Of a stretch of DNA of 64,000 nt, positions 1 through 10,008 are shown in pieces. The translations under genes were made by a program, and so were the position numbers. Origin of the DNA: Burhinus oedicnemus. Lineage: Eukaryota > Chordata > Aves > Charadriiformes > Burhinidae. Below the pieces are notes generated by a model. It did not search any database. It was not told the DNA's origin and was given only the letters and a program-made list of their open reading frames with translations. The stretch's first letter is position 1, and every line of letters starts with the position of its first letter. The DNA lies in contig VFFE01007795.1 of the NCBI GenBank assembly GCA_008921705.1, positions 2,682,514-2,746,513 of the forward strand. The letters run 5' to 3'.

Positions 1-985
1 AGACAATTGCTCATTGTTCTTACATAGCAAAGCTGCCTTCTTACAGGCTGCAGAGCAAACTGGCTTTAGGCTTCAGCCAGTGAGGAGCCAGGACTGGGAA
101 GGAATGCTTTAAAAAGTGCACTATTGCACTTTTATGAATCGAATAGTTCCAGCTTAGCTGAAATTCTTCTGTGCAGTTTTTATTAGCAAATTAAGATCAG
201 CCATGCAGCAATCTCCTTGGATGACAAGCTCATTTCAACATAATGAGGGAATTATTGACAGTTATCAAATTACACTAACGTTTCATTTAAAATAGGCCAT
301 ATTTATCTAAGGTGGTTGTTTAGCTTTAGTGAGCTGGACTCTGGAAATTGGACTTCTGGCTTAGGCTCATTTATTTCCTGTGTAATTCTGAACTGATGCT
401 TTATGGGTCTGAGATATATGCACTTGCTTTGCCTGCACGGAGTAAATGGGCCCGAGCTTAATGAATGTAAAGCATTGCGGTGTTTACTACCATGCAAAGT
501 CTAAAATGAAAAACAACACTCTGAGACATTGCAGCAAATACAAATACCAAGTTTCATTTGCAAACCAAGACATGGTTCATGCATTTCATTTCATTTGTTC
601 GGTAGAGAGGATGGAGTGGGGAAGGTGTTAACACAATATATTTCATTCTCCCTGGCTTCTCTTTGAGACCTGTTCAGAAGCCTGTTTTAAGTTTAGCCCT
701 TCAATACACTTTCATGAAATAAGGAGTCTTTTCCTCTCTTCTTGTTATGATACCCTAATGTGATGGGGAAAATTCCAGAAATTTACTGTACTGTAATGTA
801 TGTTTACCAATGCGCTGTAATGGATTACAGAAGAAAGTTTCACATCTTTGAAAGGACAGCCTGGCTCAGGGAGCTAAAGCTGCTGAAGGCTTTCACCTAC
901 AGGCTGCTGGTACAAATCCAGCCCAGTCAGCAGTTACTGGAAGCTATCACCAGCCAGCAGCAGCCTGGCGTCTGTGTGATGAACT
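1..985. other. gene-free AT-rich DNA
   Basis: No exon, RNA gene or repeat family was recognised. All frames are broken by stops at the spacing expected of noncoding DNA. The one structural item is a short perfect hairpin at 112-133. The plus-strand open frame that begins at 760 has no recognisable protein motif in its first 75 codons and then runs into an old CR1 element, so it is not called as a gene. Confidence 0.6.
112..133. repeat. short inverted repeat, 9-bp perfect stem
   Basis: Positions 112-120 (aaaagtgca) are the exact reverse complement of 125-133, separated by a 4-base loop. It could form a small hairpin in DNA or RNA. At this length it is compatible with chance in a 64 kb AT-rich window. 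Confidence 0.6.
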
Positions 986-1311
986 GGGAAGCTGGGATTG
1001 CTTGGTTTGGAGCAAAGGAGACTGAGGGGAGACGTGATAACCTTTTTCAAACACATAGAAATAGCTGCAAAACAGAACGGACAAACTGTTCTCCAACCTC
1101 AATAACTAATGGACTTAAATTGCAGGAAAGGAGCATTAAGTTATGTAACAGAGAAACATGGGGGACAGATTGCCTAGGGAGAGAGCAGAGCCTCCATCAT
1201 TTTTTAAGAGAACAGGTTAGGCTGCTATCTCTCAGGAATGATGTTAGCACAGTCGATCCCATGTGGAGACCAGGGGAGAGGCTATAGGACGTCTTGAAGT
1301 CCCTTGTAGTG
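986..1311 (+). mobile_element. old 5'-truncated CR1 LINE fragment, 3' end
   Basis: The stretch follows the 3' part of CR1 in sense orientation. It opens with the gagaag-like run and gaggggagac block near 1019-1034. Next is the segment encoding the conserved N-G-L-K-L-Q element of the ORF2 C-terminus (about 1107-1130), then the agattgcctaggga block (1168-1181) and the ctccatcatttt block (1191-1204). It ends with the gtcttgaagtccctt block (1291-1305) typical of the CR1 3' UTR. The terminal microsatellite tail is not preserved. Divergence from the CR1 pattern I know is high, with many small indels, so this is one of the older copies in the window. It supplies the second half of the 175-codon open frame at 760-1287, which explains that frame as repeat-derived. 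Exact ends are approximate. Confidence 0.8.
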
Positions 1312-2445
1312 ACTGCCTGGAAAAGGCTCCAGCCTGCTCATGAAAGAGCTCCAGCCAGCTCACAAAAGCAGTAATGGTCAACAGCCACCACTGCGGAGCA
1401 TTTGTACATCACCTAAACCTCTGCCTCCTCCTTCAGTCTTTGACAAGCCCTAAAGAATGGATCTTTCCGTCTTCCCTTAGAGAATGAATAGGATCCATAG
1501 TCGGAATGTAGCCTTAAATGCTGACTATGATGCTCTATTTCAAGTTTATAGGCTGTTCAAGAGAGCTCTGCGTGAGTTACCTGCTAGTTACAGCTACCCA
1601 GAGGCAGAAGACTGATAGTGAGCAACCAGCGTTTGTCCTTTTTGTAAACAAGGTTTAAAGCTGCTCAACTTTATAAGCAGAGTAGAAATGTGTATTTCAT
1701 CCTATCTGTGCCTGTGTTTTGGCTGTCAGGAAGACTGTGCTCCCTTGAACAGTCTGGAGAACCTGGAGCTCTTCCAAGCTCCTGAGCCTGATTGCTCCAT
1801 CAGCCTTGTGTCTTGGTGAAATCTGGGGACAGAGCAGCCCGTTCTCTCTAACCTCCCCGGTTTCCAAGGGAAAGAAACCCCCTTGTGTAGGCCAGAGGGG
1901 AGCTTTGGTTCAGATCCCTGACATAGCTGGCCAGGGAATTTGGGGACCACACCTCCTGCTTAGCCCGGTGTCGCATTAAGGGCCAGGTAAGGATCAATGC
2001 AATGCTCTTCCATTCAGGAAATCAGCTGTCCACCCCAACCTGCAAACTTCTCGTCTTGTTTCAGCAGGATGGTCTGTGTCTTTTTAGAAATATGGCAGTT
2101 TCTCTTCTATCTCAGTAGGAACCATTATCATATTTCCAAATAATTTGCAAAGGGAGTAATTCTGGTGTTGTTTTATAATGGCTATGCTCTGTGGTGTCAA
2201 TCACTCCAACTCTGGAGATGTTTCACAGGCAAATTCTTGCCTTCTCAGTGAAGAATAGGACGACAGTGACAGGTTCCTCTTCCGGGCTTCGAAGTACATT
2301 TGAGACATGGAGCTAAGAATCTGGTTATACTAGCAAATATTTATTAGTAATGAGTTCCTCTAGTTGACATAGTGAAGGCTGTAGAGATGTCCTTGACATC
2401 CTTATTGGCAATTTCCTGTAACTTAATTGAGCTTGGAAGTTAAAT
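1312..2445. other. gene-free DNA between two CR1 copies
   Basis: Nothing recognisable was found. The only sizeable open frame is a 74-codon one on the minus strand at 1726-1950, which lacks any family motif. No repeat signature or low-complexity tract of note is seen. Confidence 0.55.
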
Positions 2446-2803
2446 AATCATAGAATCGTAGAATGGTCTATGTTGGAAGGGACCTTAAAGATCATCTACT
2501 TCCAACCCCCCTGCCATGGGCAAGGACACCTCCTACTAGACCAGATTGCCTAAAGCCTCATCCAGCCTGGTCTTGAACACTTCCAGGGATGGGGCCTCCA
2601 CAGCTTCCCTGGGCAACCTGTTCCAGTGCCTCACTGCTCTCGCAGTAAAGAATTTCTTCGTGAGATCTAATCTAAATCTCCCCTCTTCTAGTTTGAAGCC
2701 ATTACCCCTCGTCCTATCACTACATGCCCTTGTAAAAAGTCCCTCTCCAGCTTTCTTGTAGGTCCCTTCCAGATACTGGAAGGCTGCTATAAGGTCCTCC
2801 TCA
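2446..2803 (-). mobile_element. CR1 LINE, 5'-truncated copy
   Basis: On the plus strand it starts with the reverse complement of the CR1 3' tail (aatcatagaatcgtagaatgg at 2446). It continues through the aagggaccttaaagatcatct block (2476-2496), the ccatccagcctggtcttgaac block (2559-2579), the tccctgggcaacctgttccagtgcct block (2606-2631) and the gtaaagaatttctt block (2645-2658). Similarity fades just after ataaggtcctcct near 2801. The element therefore lies on the minus strand, keeps its 3' end and is truncated at its 5' end, as is usual for CR1. It is well preserved and so relatively young. The 71-codon plus-strand open frame at 2546-2761 is simply the antisense of this element. Confidence 0.95.
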
Positions 2804-5800
2804 GTTGAAATACTCCAATGAAACCTCTATTGTTTCATTTTGTGTCTGATCCTAGAAAAAAAAGTAAGTAAACACAAAACAATCAGAATTCCGTGATGTC
2901 TATACAAAACATTTTGCAACAACTACATTTAGTTTAAAAAGGCCCTCTAGCATCTTAGAGTAAGAATTCATATTTCTTTGCCAACAGCTAAGATGTTAAG
3001 ACTAAAAATAAGTGCTGGCATCTTCTTGTGGACTATTCAGGTGGAATAAGTGTGAAATGGGTTACATAGTCACGTACTTTAAAATGCAAGTGGGTGATGG
3101 ATATTCCGGTGGACATTTTTTTAATATAGTCAGAAATTTCAAATGTACAGGAAAAACAATGGAGAAGAAGCTGCTGTTGCCACACTCTACCTTTGGAGGA
3201 AAAGAGTTTGCAAAGCAGCAGGAGGTAGATTTCAGTCCCTGTTAAACTGGCACATGACCTCAAACACAACCCAAATACGCCTACATCACTGGCTTCTGCT
3301 TGAGCTCCAGCGTGAATACAATTCTCATAACAGAGCTGCAATAAAGCACACCAGAGCCAAACAGATCTGCTTCCCCACAGGAGACAAAGTGGGCGATTTG
3401 AGACTTGCACAGCACAAATAAAATAACTTTTATTTCCTATTAAATCAGCTTTGTTTTCTCTTTCTTTTGCAAAAACCCCTGTTGAAATGTGTTACTATTT
3501 TATTTTTCCGTAAGGATTATAAAGAGATGTGCTAATTATGGAATGGTTGATGTTCTTAACACGTTCTGCCTCGAGCTTTTCTTGTTGCCACAAAACTCCC
3601 TACCCAGTCTTGCTACTTGACATGGAAGTAGAGTAATGCTGAAGATGTGATGCTGTCGTTTCCCAGGGCTCGACAACTGATGGGTGCACCTAAAATGCTA
3701 CCCTCCCTCACCATCCCGCCTTGTAGTGAATTGCTAACCTCAGAGATGTGAATAAGGCCAGTTAATGGTAAATGAGTTTAAGCTTATGCACACAGTGGAT
3801 TTGCCACTCTAGGAGAATTTGTCTGGAGGATCAATTTGGTTGAATGCCCTTTTAATGATTATTCCTGATAGATCACTTGCAGGTAAAGTTATGAAAAAGC
3901 AAGTGTCTCACATCAGATGGGAGCCGGGGGAGTCAAAATTTCAACTCCTGCAAAACCAGCACATGTTCCAAGAGGTATTTTAGTGCTAGTGCCAGTCAGT
4001 TCAATTAGAAGTATCTCAAAACAGATTTCATAGTTGCTGGACTGAAAGGCTACATTTTACCTTCAGGTCTCAATCCAGCCACTGTTTTCTGAGATAGATC
4101 TGTGTCTGCTGGAGCAGGAGCTAGAGCTGCAAGTCAGGCACACAAGTCCTGTTCCTAATCTCATTTGCAGGCATTTTTTAAAAGCCTCTTTTGCAATGTT
4201 ATCTCCAGAGTAAAAATGCAGTGTGCAGAAGGTGCAGAGGCAACAAGGTCTGATCTTTTCTGAGATCTCATTGCTTCCTCCCAGTGCTTGTCAGCACAGT
4301 TCATGCATCCAAGGGAAGACTCTTGGCCCATGCTAATTGACCGGGGCAGAAGTTACAAAGCCACCCGAGTCCTAGAGAAGAGCTCCCACTCCTAGCTCTC
4401 CTGTGGCCTCAGATGACCACTGTTTGCCTTCTGTGACTTGCTCTTACAAAGCAACTCCTCAGCCTGTGGGTGTCTGTGTAGTGGGATCAATTAACGTAGG
4501 CTGTCATATGGGCAGAAAAGGTAGTAAAAAGAGGTTGAAAAGCACCCAGAATTTTATTTTTTAGGCTCTGCTTTCAAATCCTTTCTTTCTGCATGGACAT
4601 TGCCTTGCTGAGGTGTGCAGCCTAGCGCAGGTCTGAGGATGAATACAGGGTGGTAGCACGTGTGGGGGATGGGAAGCCCAGCCTCGCTGCTGGAGTGAAG
4701 CCTTCCAGGGTAGTCAGGGCTCTCAGTTGTACCAAGACAATCTTCCTTGCCCCATTTCAGAGGCGGAATTGCTTTAAATAGCTTGCTTAGGAAGCCTAAC
4801 ACTTGGGGACTATTAAAAATGTCAGCAGCTCCCCCAGACTTACAAATACAAGGAAAGGGCATGGGCAACCATGTGGCACCTCTAGGCAAGTATTCGTTTT
4901 TTCATCACAATGTCAGCACACAACCTGGCATACAAACGACATGGGGTTCGTGTGAATTCGGTTTTGATACGCCATCTCTCAAAAATCTCAAGACAATCAA
5001 AAGGGTGGCTGTTTGCAGCTGGATAGGCACAGGGCCCTCTATGTAATTCTCCGTGTTTTCCTGCCATTACTTTATTTGCAAAGGAGAGGAAGAGCACTGT
5101 ATTCATGCATGCTATGTAAAAGCTGTTGCGTTTTCACTGAGCGACAGCTTGGTTTGTCAGAGTCGGGAATGAAAACGTGGTTAGAGGGACCGAATTAAAT
5201 CTCAAATGTAATGCCTCTGATTTGCAGAAGGGAAAGGGGAAGTGCTAAGTGAATATAGGAAATTGCAGCATTATGCGTTGTGAGAGTAATTCTTGCCATC
5301 CTTGTAGCTAATGGACTGAACAGAAAGTGAACAATTTGTTTCATACAATGATTCACCAACACTCTGACAAGGTTTCCAATTCTGAGCTCAGTTTCATATT
5401 CAGCTCCCTGTTTACTCATGAAATAGTACAATTATCTGTCTACCTCTTACATTTTATAAACAGGCAAGGCTGTGATGTCTGAAAAGAATAAAAATAACTG
5501 TGTAAATCCTGGTTGTTTAAGGCTGGAGGAAAGGGAAATGAAGCAAGTGTCATCTTTCCAGTGGTCTATTGGAACAGTCCTCTAAAATTGAGGTTAAATT
5601 CCCCGGGAAAGTAGGTCCAAAAGAAAAATCCCAATGGAACTTGGTTTTCAATTTCTATTTCATGTTTTCCCCATCCAGGTTTGTGAAAGGAAATCACAAA
5701 ATGTTTCCTGTTTTAGTCCACTTGTCAAATTGTCGATAGTAAAATAGCCAGAACTGTTACAGCTGAATTGGCCCCGTAAAGCTCTGGTGAAAAAGGGATG

Positions 5801-8800
5801 CTTCTCCCAGAGGCATTTGGTAAATGTGCTAAGCTGCTTTACAAGACAGGATGACAGTTTTCTGCCTTTAACCCCACTTTTATTGAGAATAAAAATCACT
5901 TGGACTGTAAGGAGTTTCAATTTTTAATCTGGAAATGTTTGTAAGCCAGCCCCAACTGCATACATCTCTTGCTCGTGGGATCAGAGTCCTTTGAATGAGG
6001 GAAAATCTAGGAATAGCCTTCCAGAAGAGTGTAATTAGTCACTTGTTAATATTGACTATTTATGATACATTAGTGCTTATCAGGGCTATTTGGAAGGAGA
6101 TTCTAGACAAATACGTTGTAAAAGGGTAATCCCTATGCCAAAGTATAAATTCAGTAGAGCTTTTGAAATCCGGTGAGAGTCAACAGGTTGGGTGGAAGAA
6201 GGCGATGGCTATAAAGATGGCTATGAAAGCTATTAATAAGAGTAACAGCCTGCACAGTTGAGGATTTAGGAGTCTTATTTCAAACTACACAGCTAAAATA
6301 TAAAAAAATTAGAAGTCAGTAGCAACAATTACTTGTTGCAGCCCCTTCTGCTAAATGGTGATGAGACTGTCACTTCATGGGAGCGTATGAGTCTACCCCT
6401 TATGCTTGCCATAAACAATGAGCATAAAGTTGATGCTAAAAACGCTTTTAGTGTGAGAACCACTTAAATTGATGGCAGCAGCAGCTGACAAGGTGGGTGC
6501 TGAAATCTAGGATCTTGCTGGGGAGGTAGGGTGGGCAGTGGAGGGGACCTGCCTTGTTGGGAATGGCACCCGTCAGTGTCTTCAGAGCAACTGAAGAGCA
6601 TGAATTTCATAGCACCCATTTTGCACGTTGTTCCTGGAGACCCAAGGGGGAACTCTGCCTTTTTCCTATAGATACAATGGAAAAGTATCTGCCCTTTTCC
6701 TATAGATACAATGGAAAAGGGACAGAAGGTTAGAAAAAACAGCCTACATGACTTTGGTAGGGAGACAGATTTAAGATTATCAATAGCAGAAGAGTTGGAG
6801 TTACCTAATCTTATCATATTAAGGAAAAAAACCACCCTTTTTTGTTAGTTTCTTATAAATCCTAAGCTATCAGTACCTCTGTTCATGCACAGGAGGAGAA
6901 TTCTTAGTTCCAGGGCTACCTCCCCCAATGACACTGGGAAGAGATGCCCTGTTAAATGCCTGCTGAGTCTCTGCGTGGTTTTAGTGCTGCCCTTTCTGGA
7001 AGCAGTACACTGGGCCTGGGTTTGCTGGGCCAGCCAGCAGTCCTGGCTTCACGGCCGGAATTTGCAGTGGTACAATTAATCCACTCCCTGTAAAACAGAG
7101 TAAGTGCAGCATTCCCTTTAATTGCAGGATTGAATATGGGGCAACAGGGGCAACTTTGTCTGATGAGATATTTACTTCAGGATGAAATGGAATGTCACCT
7201 ATGAGTGCTTTTCTCTGTAAAGTTACCCTTGGGTGGTTACTGCAAAGGTAGCAGTAGGTGCCTCCATTCTGTTGGGTGGCTCTCACCCTGTATCTTTCTG
7301 ACCTTAGCAAGTTCCAGGCAAACCTTGGCAGCGGTCTGAATTTAAGGGAAATCTGCCATTTTGTTTAGCTCTGGAATAAATCACATATCTGGAGGAGCAG
7401 GAGGCATCTGCCCGCAGAGTTACTGTGCTGTGCTGGTCCTTGGCAGTTAAGTAGCTTTGAGCTAAGAAGTATAGATCATGGTGGCCTCAGGGCTGTCTTA
7501 AAGTAAGTCTGGGCAGAATTTGAACAAAGTCATTGCTGTGACTAAGGAGCTACAGCAGATTTCTCTGGATTCCCTTAGATTCCTGAGTTTCTGCTTTCTA
7601 CTGGGCGTAGCATAAGGGAAAGAAACCACAAACTGGAAAAAAAAAAATGTTTTCTCTCTGTTGGTAAGCAAGTAGTGCAAACCTTTCCTGTCCAGCATCA
7701 CCAAGTTCAAGAGGGTGGCTGCTTCACTTCCAGCCTCCCTGGCACTCTCACCCTAAAAGTTGTTCTAGACAGCATTTGTTCTCTGTGATTCCCTCTTGCA
7801 ACCTTATTTTCAGTTGCCTGGAGCGCTACAGCATGGTGAAAGGTGACTCATGCTTCCCTTTCAGAAGATGGCTTCATCTTTGCTACTGCATAAAGGACCT
7901 TTATTTCTTGCAGATTCCTGAAATATGTTTTGTGGTAAGATGACAGTACATCTTCTTTCACACATTTGCCTAAGTGCTTGCAGCCTGCGCTGTCCTTCAC
8001 TGTTGGACATTTCCCAGTACTGGGATCTGTAAAACCCAAGCCAACCCCTAATCTGTTCTAGTCTTTTTAGAAGAGTAAAGCAAACAAGCAAACTGATATT
8101 TTATTGCCCTCCTTCCCTTCTGTGTTTAAATTACCATTTGCCCTAATTAACCTTGTGTGTGGCTCCTCAGTTAGGCAATACAGTTGAACTTCTGTTTTTC
8201 AGTGAGTGTATGTATGTATACGTAAATTAAAAAGAGGCCAGATTATTTTCTGAGCAGATTTTTCCGTGGTCTCCTATGCTGTAATTGCTGCCCAGGGTTC
8301 TGCGAAGTTGCACGTGCGGTTCTCATGCAGAAAGCAGAGGAAACATAACGTAACTAACCCATATTGACTACCAGATGCCTCAAAGTGTTCAAGACTTGCA
8401 GTAAATTACTGTTTTCTTTGGTCCGTATCCACTCTGCCTTCTGATGCTTTTCCCTTTGATGCCCTGTGACCTTGCTGCGAATGCGATGCCTTCTGCTCAG
8501 TGCTCGCATGGACAGATGGACAATGGTGCCAGCAAGGGATCTCAATAGTCAGTCCACTAGACTCTCGCTTGTCATTCCTCAGAAGGATGATAACTGATTA
8601 GCTAAAGCTAATGGCTTCTGACAAGTGCTTAACTAGACTTAAAGAAATACTGTCTCTGTGAAACCAGAGCCTTTTGATAGTTATTTAAAACTTCACTTCT
8701 CTGCCAGAAGCATGTGTTAGTAACTGTACTTCACCAGCTGATCACATCTCATAATTACAATTACTTGTCCTAGCCCAGGGAAAAGCTCAGTTCATTTGTC

Positions 8801-8989
8801 CGAGTATTGATTAACTGGTGTAGTCAAGATTACTTTACTTCACAGAGGATGGATAACCATTAATAATATTATAATTACAGCCCAGAAAGTATGGTGATGA
8901 GGAGCTAGATTGGAACTTCAATAGATAAGGAGACAGGCATGGTTTATATAATCCTGAAAAAATTACAGCTGCTATGTTAAAGGTGGGTA
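2804..8989. other. gene-free unique DNA, about 6 kb
   Basis: No exon, RNA gene or repeat family was recognised. Overlapping open frames on both strands at about 3012-3421, 4554-5198 and 6464-6835 have no family motifs and look like chance. Notable structures listed separately are the 34-bp tandem duplication at 6654-6721 and an AT-rich, TAAT-rich stretch at about 8730-8880. Confidence 0.5.
6654..6721. repeat. 34-bp tandem duplication, two copies
   Basis: Copy 1 is 6654-6687 and copy 2 is 6688-6721; 31 of 34 positions agree, with differences at unit positions 7, 33 and 34. Copy 2 also contains a 9-bp perfect inverted repeat (6692-6700 cccttttcc against 6713-6721 ggaaaaggg) around a 12-base loop, so the repeated unit can fold back. 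The unit is not a multiple of three, which argues against a coding role for the minus-strand open frame across it (6464-6835). Confidence 0.95.
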
Positions 8990-9654
8990 ATTAACCCTAG
9001 GGCTGCGTGCAGGGGGCTCTCCCGGTGGGAGCCCCTGGAGATCAGTCACCAGCTCGGGGCAAGGCCAGGAGAGTATTTGCCTGAGTGACATCTCAGGGCT
9101 GAAGCGTGCGCGGGAGCGAGAGGAGGCAGAGCCACGGGCTGTATTTTGGTATTGTGAAACCATCAAATACAGCCATGCCCATGCAAAGGATGGGTGGCGT
9201 TTTAGTTCCTGCTCCCCATCTGGTCTGGTCTGGTCAGGCAGGAGGGAGAAGGAGTGGCTGGGTTTTACACCCATGGTAGGTGCCACAGCACAGAGTGGCA
9301 CCAGGACTTCCTTCTCTCCTCCCTCTCTTGTGGACACCCTCATAGTCCAGTATAGGGTGTCTCCCAGCACTCACCGACCCTGTCGAGGCAACATCCCTGC
9401 TTTGCTGGCTGGCAGCCATGTGGTCCCAGAGGGAGAAGGAGGAAGGAATCCCATCTCGGAGAGTAGGGAGGTCCCACATGGGGTAGGGGCACAGCAGGGC
9501 ACTGAGGGCTGGACTGGCCGGTGCTGCCGGTGCTGCACACAGCAGGGCAAAGCGGGACATGGGGTGAGTGTAACAGAAACAGAGACACTGCCATTGCCAA
9601 ATGATCTTGTGCTTGTTCAGAGTGGTGAGACTGCGGTGGGATCAGTACGCAGTG
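8990..9654. other. GC-rich block, no gene recognised
   Basis: Base composition rises sharply relative to the AT-rich flank on the left, with scattered CpG dinucleotides (for example in gaagcgtgcgcgggagcgag near 9101-9120) and a short tctgg tandem run at about 9220-9235. Because GC-rich DNA has few stops, several open frames of 85-135 codons overlap on both strands here. None shows a family motif. It abuts the plus-strand CR1 that starts near 9655. It may be a diverged repeat or old exon-like DNA; I cannot identify it. Confidence 0.4.
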
Positions 9655-10008
9655 ATGGGCTGGAGTACCTGTTTGGTTGAGGAGAGGCTGGGAGAGCTCA
9701 AGAAGAGAAGGCTCTGGGGGAGTTTATTGATAGGTATGCATGCCTGTTGGGAGATGAGGATGAAGAAGAAGGAGCAGACTCCTCTCAGGGGTGCCCAGTG
9801 ACAAGAATGGGCACAAGCTGCTGTACAGGATATGGAACTTGAACCGAAGAAAAAAATTTTTACTGTGAGGGTGGTCAAACACTTACACGGGTTGTCCTGA
9901 GAGGTTGTGGAATCTGTGTCCTTAGAGGCACTCAAAACCTGGCAGGATCCAGCCTTGAGCAACTTGCTGTGGCTGATCCTGCTCTGGGCTGGAGGTCAGA
10001 CTAGACCT
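9655..10008 (+). mobile_element. CR1 LINE fragment, sense orientation
   Basis: Sense CR1 blocks appear in order: gctggagtacctg (9660), ttgaggagaggctg (9677-9690), aagaagagaaggctctgggg (9700-9719), then the segment corresponding to the ORF2 C-terminus, the gagaggttgtggaatctgtgtcctt block (about 9900-9924), ctcaaaacctggcagga (9931-9947), and the 3' UTR block gcaacttgctgtggctgatcctgctctg (9959-9986) followed by cagactagacctgctg. Relative to the usual pattern, about 15 bases are missing just before 9700 and there are several substitutions, so it is an intermediate-to-old copy. The terminal tail repeats are not evident. Ends are approximate; the left end could extend a little into the GC-rich block before it. 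Confidence 0.88.

Noticed and set aside
760..1287. 175-codon plus-strand open frame as a novel protein gene
   Set aside because: Its second half is decayed CR1 sequence and its first half has no motif, so the length is explained by chance plus repeat.
2546..2761. 71-codon plus-strand frame
   Set aside because: It is the antisense strand of a CR1 element.
3012..3421. Overlapping frames of up to 125 codons on both strands
   Set aside because: They have no family motif, splice context or codon bias, and both strands are equally open.
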